From contig JASLHQ010000073.1 in NCBI GenBank assembly GCA_030152265.1, positions 1-9,659 on the forward strand: a DNA stretch of 9,659 bases. Direction: 5' to 3'. The notes under the pieces are model-generated. The model saw only the letters and a list, made by a program, of their open reading frames with translations. It made no database searches and was not told where the DNA came from. Position 1 is the first letter of the stretch. Every line of letters starts with the position of its first letter. This DNA comes from Savagea sp. GTDB lineage: Bacteria; Bacillota; Bacilli; Bacillales_A; Planococcaceae. Both the position numbers and the translations under genes were made by a program. Positions 1-5,056 of this stretch are shown piece by piece.

Positions 1-3
1 CAT
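1..3 (-). CDS. Start codon of the next operon gene, probably acetolactate synthase large subunit (partial)
   Basis: Only the ATG start codon lies in the window, read leftwards. It is preceded by a near-perfect ribosome binding site (AAGGAGGAG at 11-19, 7 nt spacer) placed directly after the T-box terminator, so translation of this gene is what the riboswitch controls. No coding sequence is visible. The identity is inferred: in Bacillales, ilvD is commonly followed by ilvB-ilvH(N)-ilvC-leuABCD, and the first gene after an isoleucine/leucine-class T-box in this setting is usually ilvB. ilvA or another branched-chain gene is also possible. Confidence 0.5.
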
Positions 4-33
4 TTGCAAACTCCTCCTTCTCATCTTTTCGTA

Positions 34-90
34 TAAAAAAAAGCTCTCTCCTCCCTACGTAAAGTTTCCTCTACATAGGGATGAAAAAGC
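34..90 (-). terminator. T-box conditional intrinsic terminator
   Basis: A long hairpin lies on the minus strand. Its apical 12 bp (CCCUAUGUAGAG / CUUUACGUAGGG) are closed by a GAAA tetraloop and extended by a further ~10 bp with G-U wobbles and one mismatch. A run of eight U residues follows. It lies 14 nt upstream of the next gene's ribosome binding site. Confidence 0.93.
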
Positions 91-107
91 TTCATGGTAC
101 CACCCTA
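76..107 (-). promoter_or_regulatory. T-box antiterminator
   Basis: On the minus strand UAGGG pairs with CCCUA and AUGAA pairs with UUCAU, separated by the 7-nt bulge UGGUACC that binds the tRNA acceptor end. The 3' side of this structure (76-90) is also the 5' arm of the terminator, so the two folds are mutually exclusive, as expected for a T-box. Confidence 0.9.
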
Positions 108-322
108 CTTCGCAATGTAATCTACATTGCCTTTTTGCGAATTGTTTGCGAAATTTTCAAACAATTCTACGTTAACGAGCCGTAGCCCGGACTTATCTAA
201 TCGTTTCCTTTCAACAAGTCTGCTCCGAGGAGATGTCGGAAGAAGTGCATTACTAGCTCACACCACCCGCTAGCTCTCTGAAAATACGAACCTTCGTCCT
301 TTTCCCTCATCTACGCAATCTA

Positions 323-2035
323 TTAAATTTTCATTACTCCGCCTGTACTTGCTGAAGTGACAAGTTTTGAGTAACGAGCTAAATATCCTTTTTTCACTTT
401 CGGTTCAAATGGTGGCAACTGTTTGCGACGTTCTTCTAATTCTTCTTCGCTTACCCCGACGACATTGATCGTACGATTTGGTAGATCGATCACGATCTTA
501 TCCCCATCATTGATTAATGCAATTGGTCCACCTTCTGCAGCTTCTGGTGAAATATGTCCGATCGAAATACCGCGTGATGCTCCTGAAAATCGGCCGTCTG
601 TAATAAGTGCGACTTCTTTTCCGAGCCCTCGTCCGACGATTGATGATGTCGGTGCAAGCATTTCTGGCATTCCTGGTCCACCTTTTGGTCCTTCATAACG
701 AATGACGACGACGTGTCCGGAACGAACTGTGCCGTTATCGATTCCTTCAATCGCTTCTTCTTGAGAGTTAAACGTAATTGCTTCTCCTTCAAAGACTTTA
801 ATTGATGGATCAACACCACCTACTTTAATGACGCCGCCGTCTGGTGCGATATTTCCGAATAATACAGAAAGTCCACCGACTGGGCTATAGGCATTTTCTT
901 TTCGACGAATGACTTCATCGTTCGTAATTTCAGCATCTTCGACATTTTCATAAATCGTTTTTCCTGTAACCGTCATACGATCTTTATGAATCGCTCCATC
1001 AATAGATGCGAGCTCCTTCACGATTGCACTGACGCCTCCAGCTAAATGAATGTCATGCATCGAATAATTTGACGCTGGACTAATTTTTGCTAAGTACGGA
1101 ATTCGTTCCGCTACTTTATTAATATCTTCCATATCGTAGTCAATCTCTGCTTCATGAGCAATTGCTAACGTATGTAAAACCGTATTTGTTGAACCACCCA
1201 TCGCCATGTCGAGAGCGAATGCATCATCGATTGCTTCTTTCGTAATGATATCTCGTGGTTTCACATCTTCTTTGATCATACGCATTAAGTGTTGGACACC
1301 TTCTCGAATGAGTCGGTGACGCTCCTTACTCGTTGCGACGATCGTTCCGTTCCCTGGAATCGTCATACCAAGCATTTCTGTCAATGTATTCATTGAGTTT
1401 GCTGTGAACATTCCTGAACAAGATCCACATGTAGGACATGCGTTTTGTTCAATGTCGAGAAGTTCTTCTTCCGACATATTCCCCTCTTTATATGAACCGA
1501 CCCCTTCAAAAACTGAAGCGAGTGAAAGTGGCTCCCCCTTTGATGATACGCCGCCTTCCATCGGTCCTCCTGTAACAAAAATAGACGGGACGTTCGTTCG
1601 AACAGATGCCATGAGCATCCCCGGTGTAATTTTGTCACAGTTTGGAATGTAAAACACTCCGTCAAACCAGTGTGCGTTAATAACTGTTTCCGCGGAATCG
1701 GCAATCAATTCACGACTCGGAAGTGAATAACGCATCCCGATATGCCCCATCGCAATACCGTCGTCGACACCGATCGTATTAAACTCGAACGGGACGCCTC
1801 CAGCTTTACGAATTTCATCTTTTACGACATCTGCAAACGTATCTAAATGCATATGTCCTGGAATAATATCTATATATGAGTTACAAACCCCAATAAACGG
1901 TTTGTTCATGTCTTCTAATTTTACGCCTGTCGCATACAATAAACTACGGTGCGGTGCACGATCAATTCCTTTTGTAATCATGTCACTACGCAATTTTTGA
2001 GGTTCTACGACTTCGTTCTTTTCATCTTTTGGCAT
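323..2035 (-). CDS. ilvD: Dihydroxy-acid dehydratase
   Basis: This cytosolic enzyme dehydrates 2,3-dihydroxy-isovalerate and 2,3-dihydroxy-3-methylvalerate to the 2-keto acid precursors of valine/leucine and isoleucine. The 570-residue product has the full IlvD/Edd family pattern: RSDMITKGIDRAPHRSLL near the N-terminus and the three conserved Fe-S cluster cysteines, C51 (VCNSY), C133 (PNCDK) and C206 (in CPTCGSC). It also has GGSTNTVLH, the GPKGGPGMPEM and TDGRFSGASRG blocks, and the C-terminal YLARYSKLVTSASTGG. I chose the ATG at 2035 because GGGGAG stands 9 nt upstream. An in-frame ATG at 2092 has no good ribosome site and would add 19 residues not found in the family. Even so, the N-terminus is about 12 residues longer than the B. 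subtilis protein. It is the first gene of the operon, transcribed from the promoter at 2141-2169, and its stop lies a few nt before the T-box leader. Family identity is certain. Confidence 0.98.
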   Translation of the reverse strand: MPKDEKNEVVEPQKLRSDMITKGIDRAPHRSLLYATGVKLEDMNKPFIGVCNSYIDIIPGHMHLDTFADVVKDEIRKAGGVPFEFNTIGVDDGIAMGHIGMRYSLPSRELIADSAETVINAHWFDGVFYIPNCDKITPGMLMASVRTNVPSIFVTGGPMEGGVSSKGEPLSLASVFEGVGSYKEGNMSEEELLDIEQNACPTCGSCSGMFTANSMNTLTEMLGMTIPGNGTIVATSKERHRLIREGVQHLMRMIKEDVKPRDIITKEAIDDAFALDMAMGGSTNTVLHTLAIAHEAEIDYDMEDINKVAERIPYLAKISPASNYSMHDIHLAGGVSAIVKELASIDGAIHKDRMTVTGKTIYENVEDAEITNDEVIRRKENAYSPVGGLSVLFGNIAPDGGVIKVGGVDPSIKVFEGEAITFNSQEEAIEGIDNGTVRSGHVVVIRYEGPKGGPGMPEMLAPTSSIVGRGLGKEVALITDGRFSGASRGISIGHISPEAAEGGPIALINDGDKIVIDLPNRTINVVGVSEEELEERRKQLPPFEPKVKKGYLARYSKLVTSASTGGVMKI

Positions 2036-2140
2036 CGTAATCTCTCCCCACTTCACAAACAGTTCCACTACCTTACTCCGTGAATAATACATTCGCCTGA
2101 ATTGTTTGACAAATCAAATTATTCGAGTGGATTGATGAAT

Positions 2141-2169
2141 ATCATAGCCCGTATTGAAATTGTTGTCAA
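2141..2169 (-). promoter_or_regulatory. Sigma-A promoter of ilvD
   Basis: On the minus strand there is a perfect -35 TTGACA (2164-2169), a 17-bp spacer and TATGAT as -10 (2141-2146). Transcription would start near 2134, giving a leader of about 100 nt. That leader has a possible hairpin (GAATAAT at 2119-2125 with ATTATTC at 2083-2089) but no T-box, so ilvD itself seems not to be under tRNA control. Confidence 0.8.
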
Positions 2170-2223
2170 CAGCATTTTCAAAGTTTTTAGTCAATTCACA
2201 CATATCTGTTTTTAATGGATACG

Positions 2224-2316
2224 CTTACACACCGATGGGGGCGCTCTTTCTCAATTATTTATTTTTCTGACAATTCTTTCTTGGTAGTATCGTGAACGTC
2301 TGAGTCGGTGTGTAAG
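2224..2316. repeat. 12-bp inverted repeat spanning the 3' end of comK
   Basis: CTTACACACCGA at 2224-2235 is the exact reverse complement of TCGGTGTGTAAG at 2305-2316, with 69 nt between. One arm lies inside the comK coding region and the other in the 3' untranslated region. In comK mRNA the two arms could pair and enclose the stop codon. No U-run follows, so it is not a classical terminator. No better terminator for comK is visible. The function is unknown. Confidence 0.5.
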
Positions 2317-2752
2317 GCTTCTTATAAAACTGCTGACAATATGACAGCATCATATGGAGACGTGCATATTGTGACTGCAAAATATACATCGAGACAGAAA
2401 CGTCGAGCATATCTCCATTCGGAAAATGAAGTCGGTTCATCGAACTTTTTTCTTCGATTTGCAGCGGGTGTTGAAAAATGTACATACATTCCGGATGTTC
2501 AATCGAATGTGTCGGAAAAGCACCGATCGTACAAGGTTCTAATAAAATCGGTGTTTTTTTCTCAAATGATAAATGATGTTGTACTGCTCTTCTTCGTCCT
2601 TCTACTGTTGAAAAAGTTTCTAAACATTTCGCTTCCATTAATTGTAGCGGAAGTTTTTCTGAGAAAAAGCGCCCTTTTTCCGTAATAATTTCTGAACGAT
2701 ACGGCTCGATAAACGAAGGAATGACCGCATACGTTCGATGATCGATCCGCAT
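2255..2752 (-). CDS. comK: ComK-family competence transcription factor (short form)
   Basis: ComK is the DNA-binding master activator of genes for natural transformation in Bacillus and relatives. The 165-residue product matches the family along its length: an N-terminal YAVIPSFIEPYRSEII block, the PLQLMEAKCLETFSTVEGRR region (~35-54), TPILLEP (67-73), FPTHSIEHPECMYIF (79-93) and HFPNGD (109-114). FTILPR at 153-158 lines up with B. subtilis FMLYPK, the segment by which ComK is bound by MecA for ClpCP proteolysis. The protein stops only 7 residues after that motif, where B. subtilis ComK continues for about 19. It therefore lacks the usual C-terminal tail, and neither other frame restores it. 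The start at 2752 is chosen for its GAGGAGG site 7 nt upstream; a longer in-frame start at 2791 has none. It is divergent from a sigma factor gene. I found no clear AAAA-N5-TTTT ComK box pair in the shared intergenic region. Confidence 0.88.
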   Translation of the reverse strand: MRIDHRTYAVIPSFIEPYRSEIITEKGRFFSEKLPLQLMEAKCLETFSTVEGRRRAVQHHLSFEKKTPILLEPCTIGAFPTHSIEHPECMYIFQHPLQIEEKSSMNRLHFPNGDMLDVSVSMYILQSQYARLHMMLSYCQQFYKKPYTPTQTFTILPRKNCQKNK

Positions 2753-2772
2753 ATGATCCCTCCTCACACATA

Positions 2773-2801
2773 TTTTTATCGAATTTATCATCTTTTTTCA
2801 A
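2773..2801 (-). promoter_or_regulatory. Possible comK promoter
   Basis: TTGAAA (2796-2801) and TAAAAA (2773-2778) are separated by 17 bp on the minus strand. The match is 5/6 and 4/6 to sigma-A consensus in very AT-rich DNA, so chance is a real alternative. The implied leader is short (about 15-20 nt). Confidence 0.3.
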
Positions 2802-2955
2802 TTATTTTGTTTCTTTCTTTAAAAATCACGCTTCATTTTTCAAACATCCGCTTTCATCGTTCACTTTCATAGGTTCGCTTTCCCTTCTTCCTTTTTTTAC
2901 GATAACGTCACCTAGGAAATTTTTGCTCGTGCACGATGCGTTGGAGGAATTAATC

Positions 2956-3435
2956 GTGACGATTGAACAACTCATCAACAAATACGAACCGATGATTTTT
3001 TCGATTATGCGAAAATTATCGATTTATAAAAACTACGAAGATTTTCACCAAGTTGGACAAATTGCTCTTTGGCAAGCATTTCAACGATACGATGACTCAC
3101 GAGGACACTTTGCACCTTTTGCTTACCGTTCCATTTATGGCGCGATGCTCGATGAGATGAATCGGCAAAACCGTTCGATCCCTGAAGTTTCTACCGAAGA
3201 TCACATCCTTGAAGAAGTGACTCCGAGTATTACGTATGATGACACTTTCACAATCGATGAATTATTGAACGAATTACAACTAAACGAACGTCAATTGCTG
3301 TATAATTTATACATTGCTGGGTATTCATATAAAGAAATTGCTGCCAAAGAGCGAGTGACTCCAGCGGCTATTCAGAAAAGAAGACAGCGGATTATACGAA
3401 AACTTCGAACAAAGAAACGTTTCTTTTCTGAGTAG
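2956..3435 (+). CDS. Small sigma-70 family RNA polymerase sigma factor (regions 2 and 4 only)
   Basis: This is a 159-residue sigma factor. Region 2 spans about residues 5-73, with YEPMIFSIMRKL, the EDFHQVGQIALWQAFQRYD core-binding segment, and FAPFAYRSIYGAMLDEMNRQNR, the -10 recognition helix. Region 4 spans about 105-152 with a helix-turn-helix (GYSYKEIAAKERVTPAAIQKRRQRIIRKL). Region 1 and a full region 3 are absent, as in ECF and SigH/ComX-type alternative factors. I place the start at GTG 2956 because GGAGG lies 8 nt upstream at 2943-2947. A TTG at 2923 would add 11 residues but has only a weak site. It is divergent from comK and 67 nt upstream of an LCP gene. No anti-sigma gene is adjacent. 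In staphylococci and streptococci, small SigH/ComX factors control competence genes, so a link to comK is attractive but inferred from position only. I do not assign a gene symbol. Confidence 0.88.
   Translation: MTIEQLINKYEPMIFSIMRKLSIYKNYEDFHQVGQIALWQAFQRYDDSRGHFAPFAYRSIYGAMLDEMNRQNRSIPEVSTEDHILEEVTPSITYDDTFTIDELLNELQLNERQLLYNLYIAGYSYKEIAAKERVTPAAIQKRRQRIIRKLRTKKRFFSE
3411..3426. repeat. 16-bp perfect palindrome at the 3' end of the sigma factor gene
   Basis: AAAGAAACGTTTCTTT is fully self-complementary with no loop. It lies in the last codons of the sigma factor, about 80 bp before the LCP start. It could be a dimeric repressor site for the downstream gene, or simply reflect lysine/phenylalanine codons (the sequence encodes K-K-R-F-F). 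Confidence 0.4.
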
Positions 3436-3502
3436 ACAAACTTTTTAATGACCGAAACGTCTAATAAGAAGAAAGTAAAAGTGATATAAGGTAGGTACAA
3501 TA

Positions 3503-4429
3503 ATGAAGAAGAGAAAAGACAAACGAAAAAAATCGCCGATGCGATGGATATTATGGGCTATTTTTATCCTTCTATTCATTATAGGAGCGATGCTTACATT
3601 TTTTTATTTCGAAAGTAAACAACTTGCAAAAGATATCCACGACCCACTCGGCTTTACTCCGAACACAAAACTAAAAAATAAAGAGCCGATCGCCATTCTT
3701 TTACTCGGTGTCGATGAGCGTCCCGATGATCCAGGACGTAGCGACACGATGATCGTAATGACAGTTAATCCGTACAATGAACGTCTCACACTCGTCAGCT
3801 TACCGCGCGATATGTACGTAGAAATTCCTGGACGAGAAGGAAAAGACAAATTAAATCACGCCTATATGTATGGAGATATTCCATTAACGACGAAAACGAT
3901 TGAAAAATTGTTACGCATTCCAATCGATTATGCGATTCAAGTGAATATGGAAGCTTTTCGTGATGTAGTCGATGCATTAGGCGGTGTCGATGTTATTAGT
4001 CCGCTTGACTTTGACTTAGAAGGGTATCATATCGACAAAGGACCGATTCATTTAGACGGAGAAAAAGCATTAAAATACGTCCGTATGAGAAAAGAAGATC
4101 CTCGTGGTGACTTTGGCCGACAAGAGCGTCAACGTCAAGTGCTAGAAGCTGTCATCGAAAAAGGAACTTCTGTACAGAGCGTTTTACGTTATCGTTCACT
4201 GTTTGATGCGGTCAGCTCAAATGTAAAAACGAATTTAACGTTCGATGAAATGATGTACTTACAAAAACATTATATCGACGCAACAAACGACATTCGCCAA
4301 CTTTCTTTTGAGGAAGAAGGCGGGGCGATGATCAACAATATTTGGTATTATGTCCCTGACGAAGAAGAACTTCGGGAGATTCAAAAACAATTAAAAAATG
4401 AATTGCGTAAAACAAAAAAATCCGAGTGA
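3503..4429 (+). CDS. LytR-CpsA-Psr (LCP) family cell wall glycopolymer ligase
   Basis: Membrane-anchored LCP enzymes transfer polyprenyl-linked glycopolymers such as wall teichoic acid onto peptidoglycan outside the cell. The 308-residue product has a very basic cytoplasmic N-terminus (KKRKDKRKK), one membrane helix at about 15-36, and an extracellular LCP domain from about 62. Key motifs are LLLGVDERP (D71, R73), GRSDTM (R79, D81), SLPRD (99-103, with R102 and D103), KLNHAY, and the DFGRQERQRQV block near 203-213; the arginines and aspartates bind the lipid pyrophosphate and Mg2+. Length is typical of TagT/U/V proteins. AAGGTAGG stands about 7 nt before the ATG. It follows the sigma factor in the same direction with a 67-nt gap, so it may be co-transcribed or be a target of that factor. 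The stop codon lies inside the terminator stem. Which of TagT, TagU or TagV it corresponds to cannot be told from the sequence alone. Confidence 0.93.
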   Translation: MKKRKDKRKKSPMRWILWAIFILLFIIGAMLTFFYFESKQLAKDIHDPLGFTPNTKLKNKEPIAILLLGVDERPDDPGRSDTMIVMTVNPYNERLTLVSLPRDMYVEIPGREGKDKLNHAYMYGDIPLTTKTIEKLLRIPIDYAIQVNMEAFRDVVDALGGVDVISPLDFDLEGYHIDKGPIHLDGEKALKYVRMRKEDPRGDFGRQERQRQVLEAVIEKGTSVQSVLRYRSLFDAVSSNVKTNLTFDEMMYLQKHYIDATNDIRQLSFEEEGGAMINNIWYYVPDEEELREIQKQLKNELRKTKKSE

Positions 4430-4448
4430 CGAATCGCTCGGATTTTTT
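4414..4448. terminator. Bidirectional intrinsic terminator between convergent genes
   Basis: The stem TCCGAGTGA / TCGCTCGGA (one G-U pair) has a CGAA loop and is flanked by A7 on the left and T6 on the right, so it can stop transcripts from both sides. It serves the LCP gene on the plus strand, whose TGA stop is part of the stem, and the nucleotidase on the minus strand, whose stop ends at 4450. Confidence 0.93.
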
Positions 4449-4449
4449 C

Positions 4450-4986
4450 TTATTTTTTTAATTCATTCATGAAATACGCTTCGACTTCTTCCCAACCTGT
4501 ACAACGCACGGGATAATCTTCTTCGATATTGCGCGCCGCTGTAAACATGACGCCACCTTCACCGAAGCGTGCTAATTGTTTCGGCGAGTCGTCGATTAAA
4601 TAGTCTGCGCGAATCGTACTTTTATCTCCACAAAAATTAAATAATTCATAATTTAAAAATGGAAAATATGCTTTTAACCAATCATATTTCGCTTGGAACG
4701 ACTCTGGAATGTACATCGCAGCAGTGGCAATCATAATTTCATAATGCTCACTTAGTCGCTCGAGTGCGTCCTGACTTCCTTCAATGACAGGTAGTCCGCG
4801 GAAAAATTGATCACTATGCACAATTTCGCGCATTAATTCTTCATGTTCTGGAAATAGTTCAAAAACGAACTTTCCATTCGTATCTTCTTTCGTATAACGT
4901 GTTCCTAATTTTTCGTTCATTATTTCTAATAAATGACCAGAAAAATCAGCTAATACTTCATCCATATCAACAGCAATTCGTTTCAT
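4450..4986 (-). CDS. 5'(3')-deoxyribonucleotidase of the HAD superfamily (NT5C type)
   Basis: This is a predicted cytosolic phosphatase acting on deoxyribonucleoside monophosphates. The 178-residue protein shows all HAD motifs. Motif I is DMDEVLADF (nucleophile D7, general acid D9), motif II is T88 in IMIATAA, the motif III lysine is K122 in GDKSTI, and motif IV is LIDDSP (D132, D133). Between motifs I and II there is a helical cap with the FFRGLPVIEGSQDAL segment typical of the NT5C family. Length fits the family. The ATG at 4986 has AGGAGGGG about 7 nt upstream. It follows the aconitase gene on the same strand with a 70-nt gap lacking a clear terminator, so it may be the third cistron of the prpF-aconitase operon or use its own weak promoter. 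A role in dNTP pool control is inferred from the family. I see no functional link to its operon partners. Confidence 0.88.
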   Translation of the reverse strand: MKRIAVDMDEVLADFSGHLLEIMNEKLGTRYTKEDTNGKFVFELFPEHEELMREIVHSDQFFRGLPVIEGSQDALERLSEHYEIMIATAAMYIPESFQAKYDWLKAYFPFLNYELFNFCGDKSTIRADYLIDDSPKQLARFGEGGVMFTAARNIEEDYPVRCTGWEEVEAYFMNELKK

Positions 4987-5006
4987 CTGCGTCCCCTCCT
5001 ATACTC

Positions 5007-5035
5007 ATTATCTTCTATTTTCTAAGAGAGGACAA
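5007..5035 (-). promoter_or_regulatory. Possible promoter of the deoxyribonucleotidase gene
   Basis: On the minus strand TTGTCC (5030-5035), a 17-bp spacer and GATAAT (5007-5012) give a 4/6 and 5/6 match. The predicted transcript start falls almost on the ribosome binding site, which weakens the case. Confidence 0.25.
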
Positions 5036-5056
5036 CTTTTTACTCTTCCAGCCTTT

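Larger units (their letters stand above)
34..318 (-). ncRNA. T-box riboswitch leader, probable isoleucine (AUC) specifier
   Basis: This tRNA-sensing transcription attenuator fills the gap between ilvD and the next gene. Reading the minus strand, Stem I carries AGAGAGC at 254-260 and the distal hairpin CUAGC / GCUAG, with a GGUGGUG-type loop. The specifier-loop strand reads GAC-AUC-UCCUCGGAGC, which aligns with the usual GAA-NNN-ACC...GAGC pattern and puts the codon AUC (Ile) at 232-234. Stem II (GACUU / AAGUC) and a Stem IIA/B-like fold (CUACG / CGUAG, with CGGGC facing GCUCG) follow. Next are a 9-bp AAUUGUUUG / CAAACAAUU hairpin, a GCAAUGUA / UACAUUGC hairpin (probable Stem III), the T-box core AGGGUGGUACC, and the terminator. 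UGGU in the bulge fits a tRNA ending in ACCA, as in tRNA-Ile. When uncharged tRNA binds, the antiterminator (76-107) forms and downstream genes are transcribed. The 5' end is approximate; I see no convincing dedicated promoter, so it may be part of the ilvD transcript. Confidence 0.93.

Noticed and set aside
2036..2092. Upstream in-frame ATG (2092) that would extend ilvD by 19 residues
   Set aside because: No good ribosome binding site stands before it, the extra residues are not part of the family, and the ATG at 2035 has a GGGGAG site at normal distance.
2170..2195. CodY-box-like sequence upstream of the ilvD promoter
   Set aside because: The best alignment to AATTTTCWGAAAATT has about five mismatches, too weak to report as a site, although CodY control of ilv genes is common in Bacillales.
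2308..2685. Plus-strand open frame of 125 codons opposite comK
   Set aside because: It is the complement of comK, with no ribosome site and no recognisable protein features; the minus-strand ComK match explains the region.
2753..2922. ComK box (paired AAAA-N5-TTTT) in the comK-sigma intergenic region
   Set aside because: The region is AT-rich, but A4 and T4 runs are not spaced by 5 nt; the nearest pair near 2820-2840 has a 10-nt gap.
2923..2955. TTG start for the sigma factor adding 11 residues
   Set aside because: The site before it (AGGAAAT at short distance) is weaker than GGAGG 8 nt before GTG 2956, and sigma region 2 begins only after that point.
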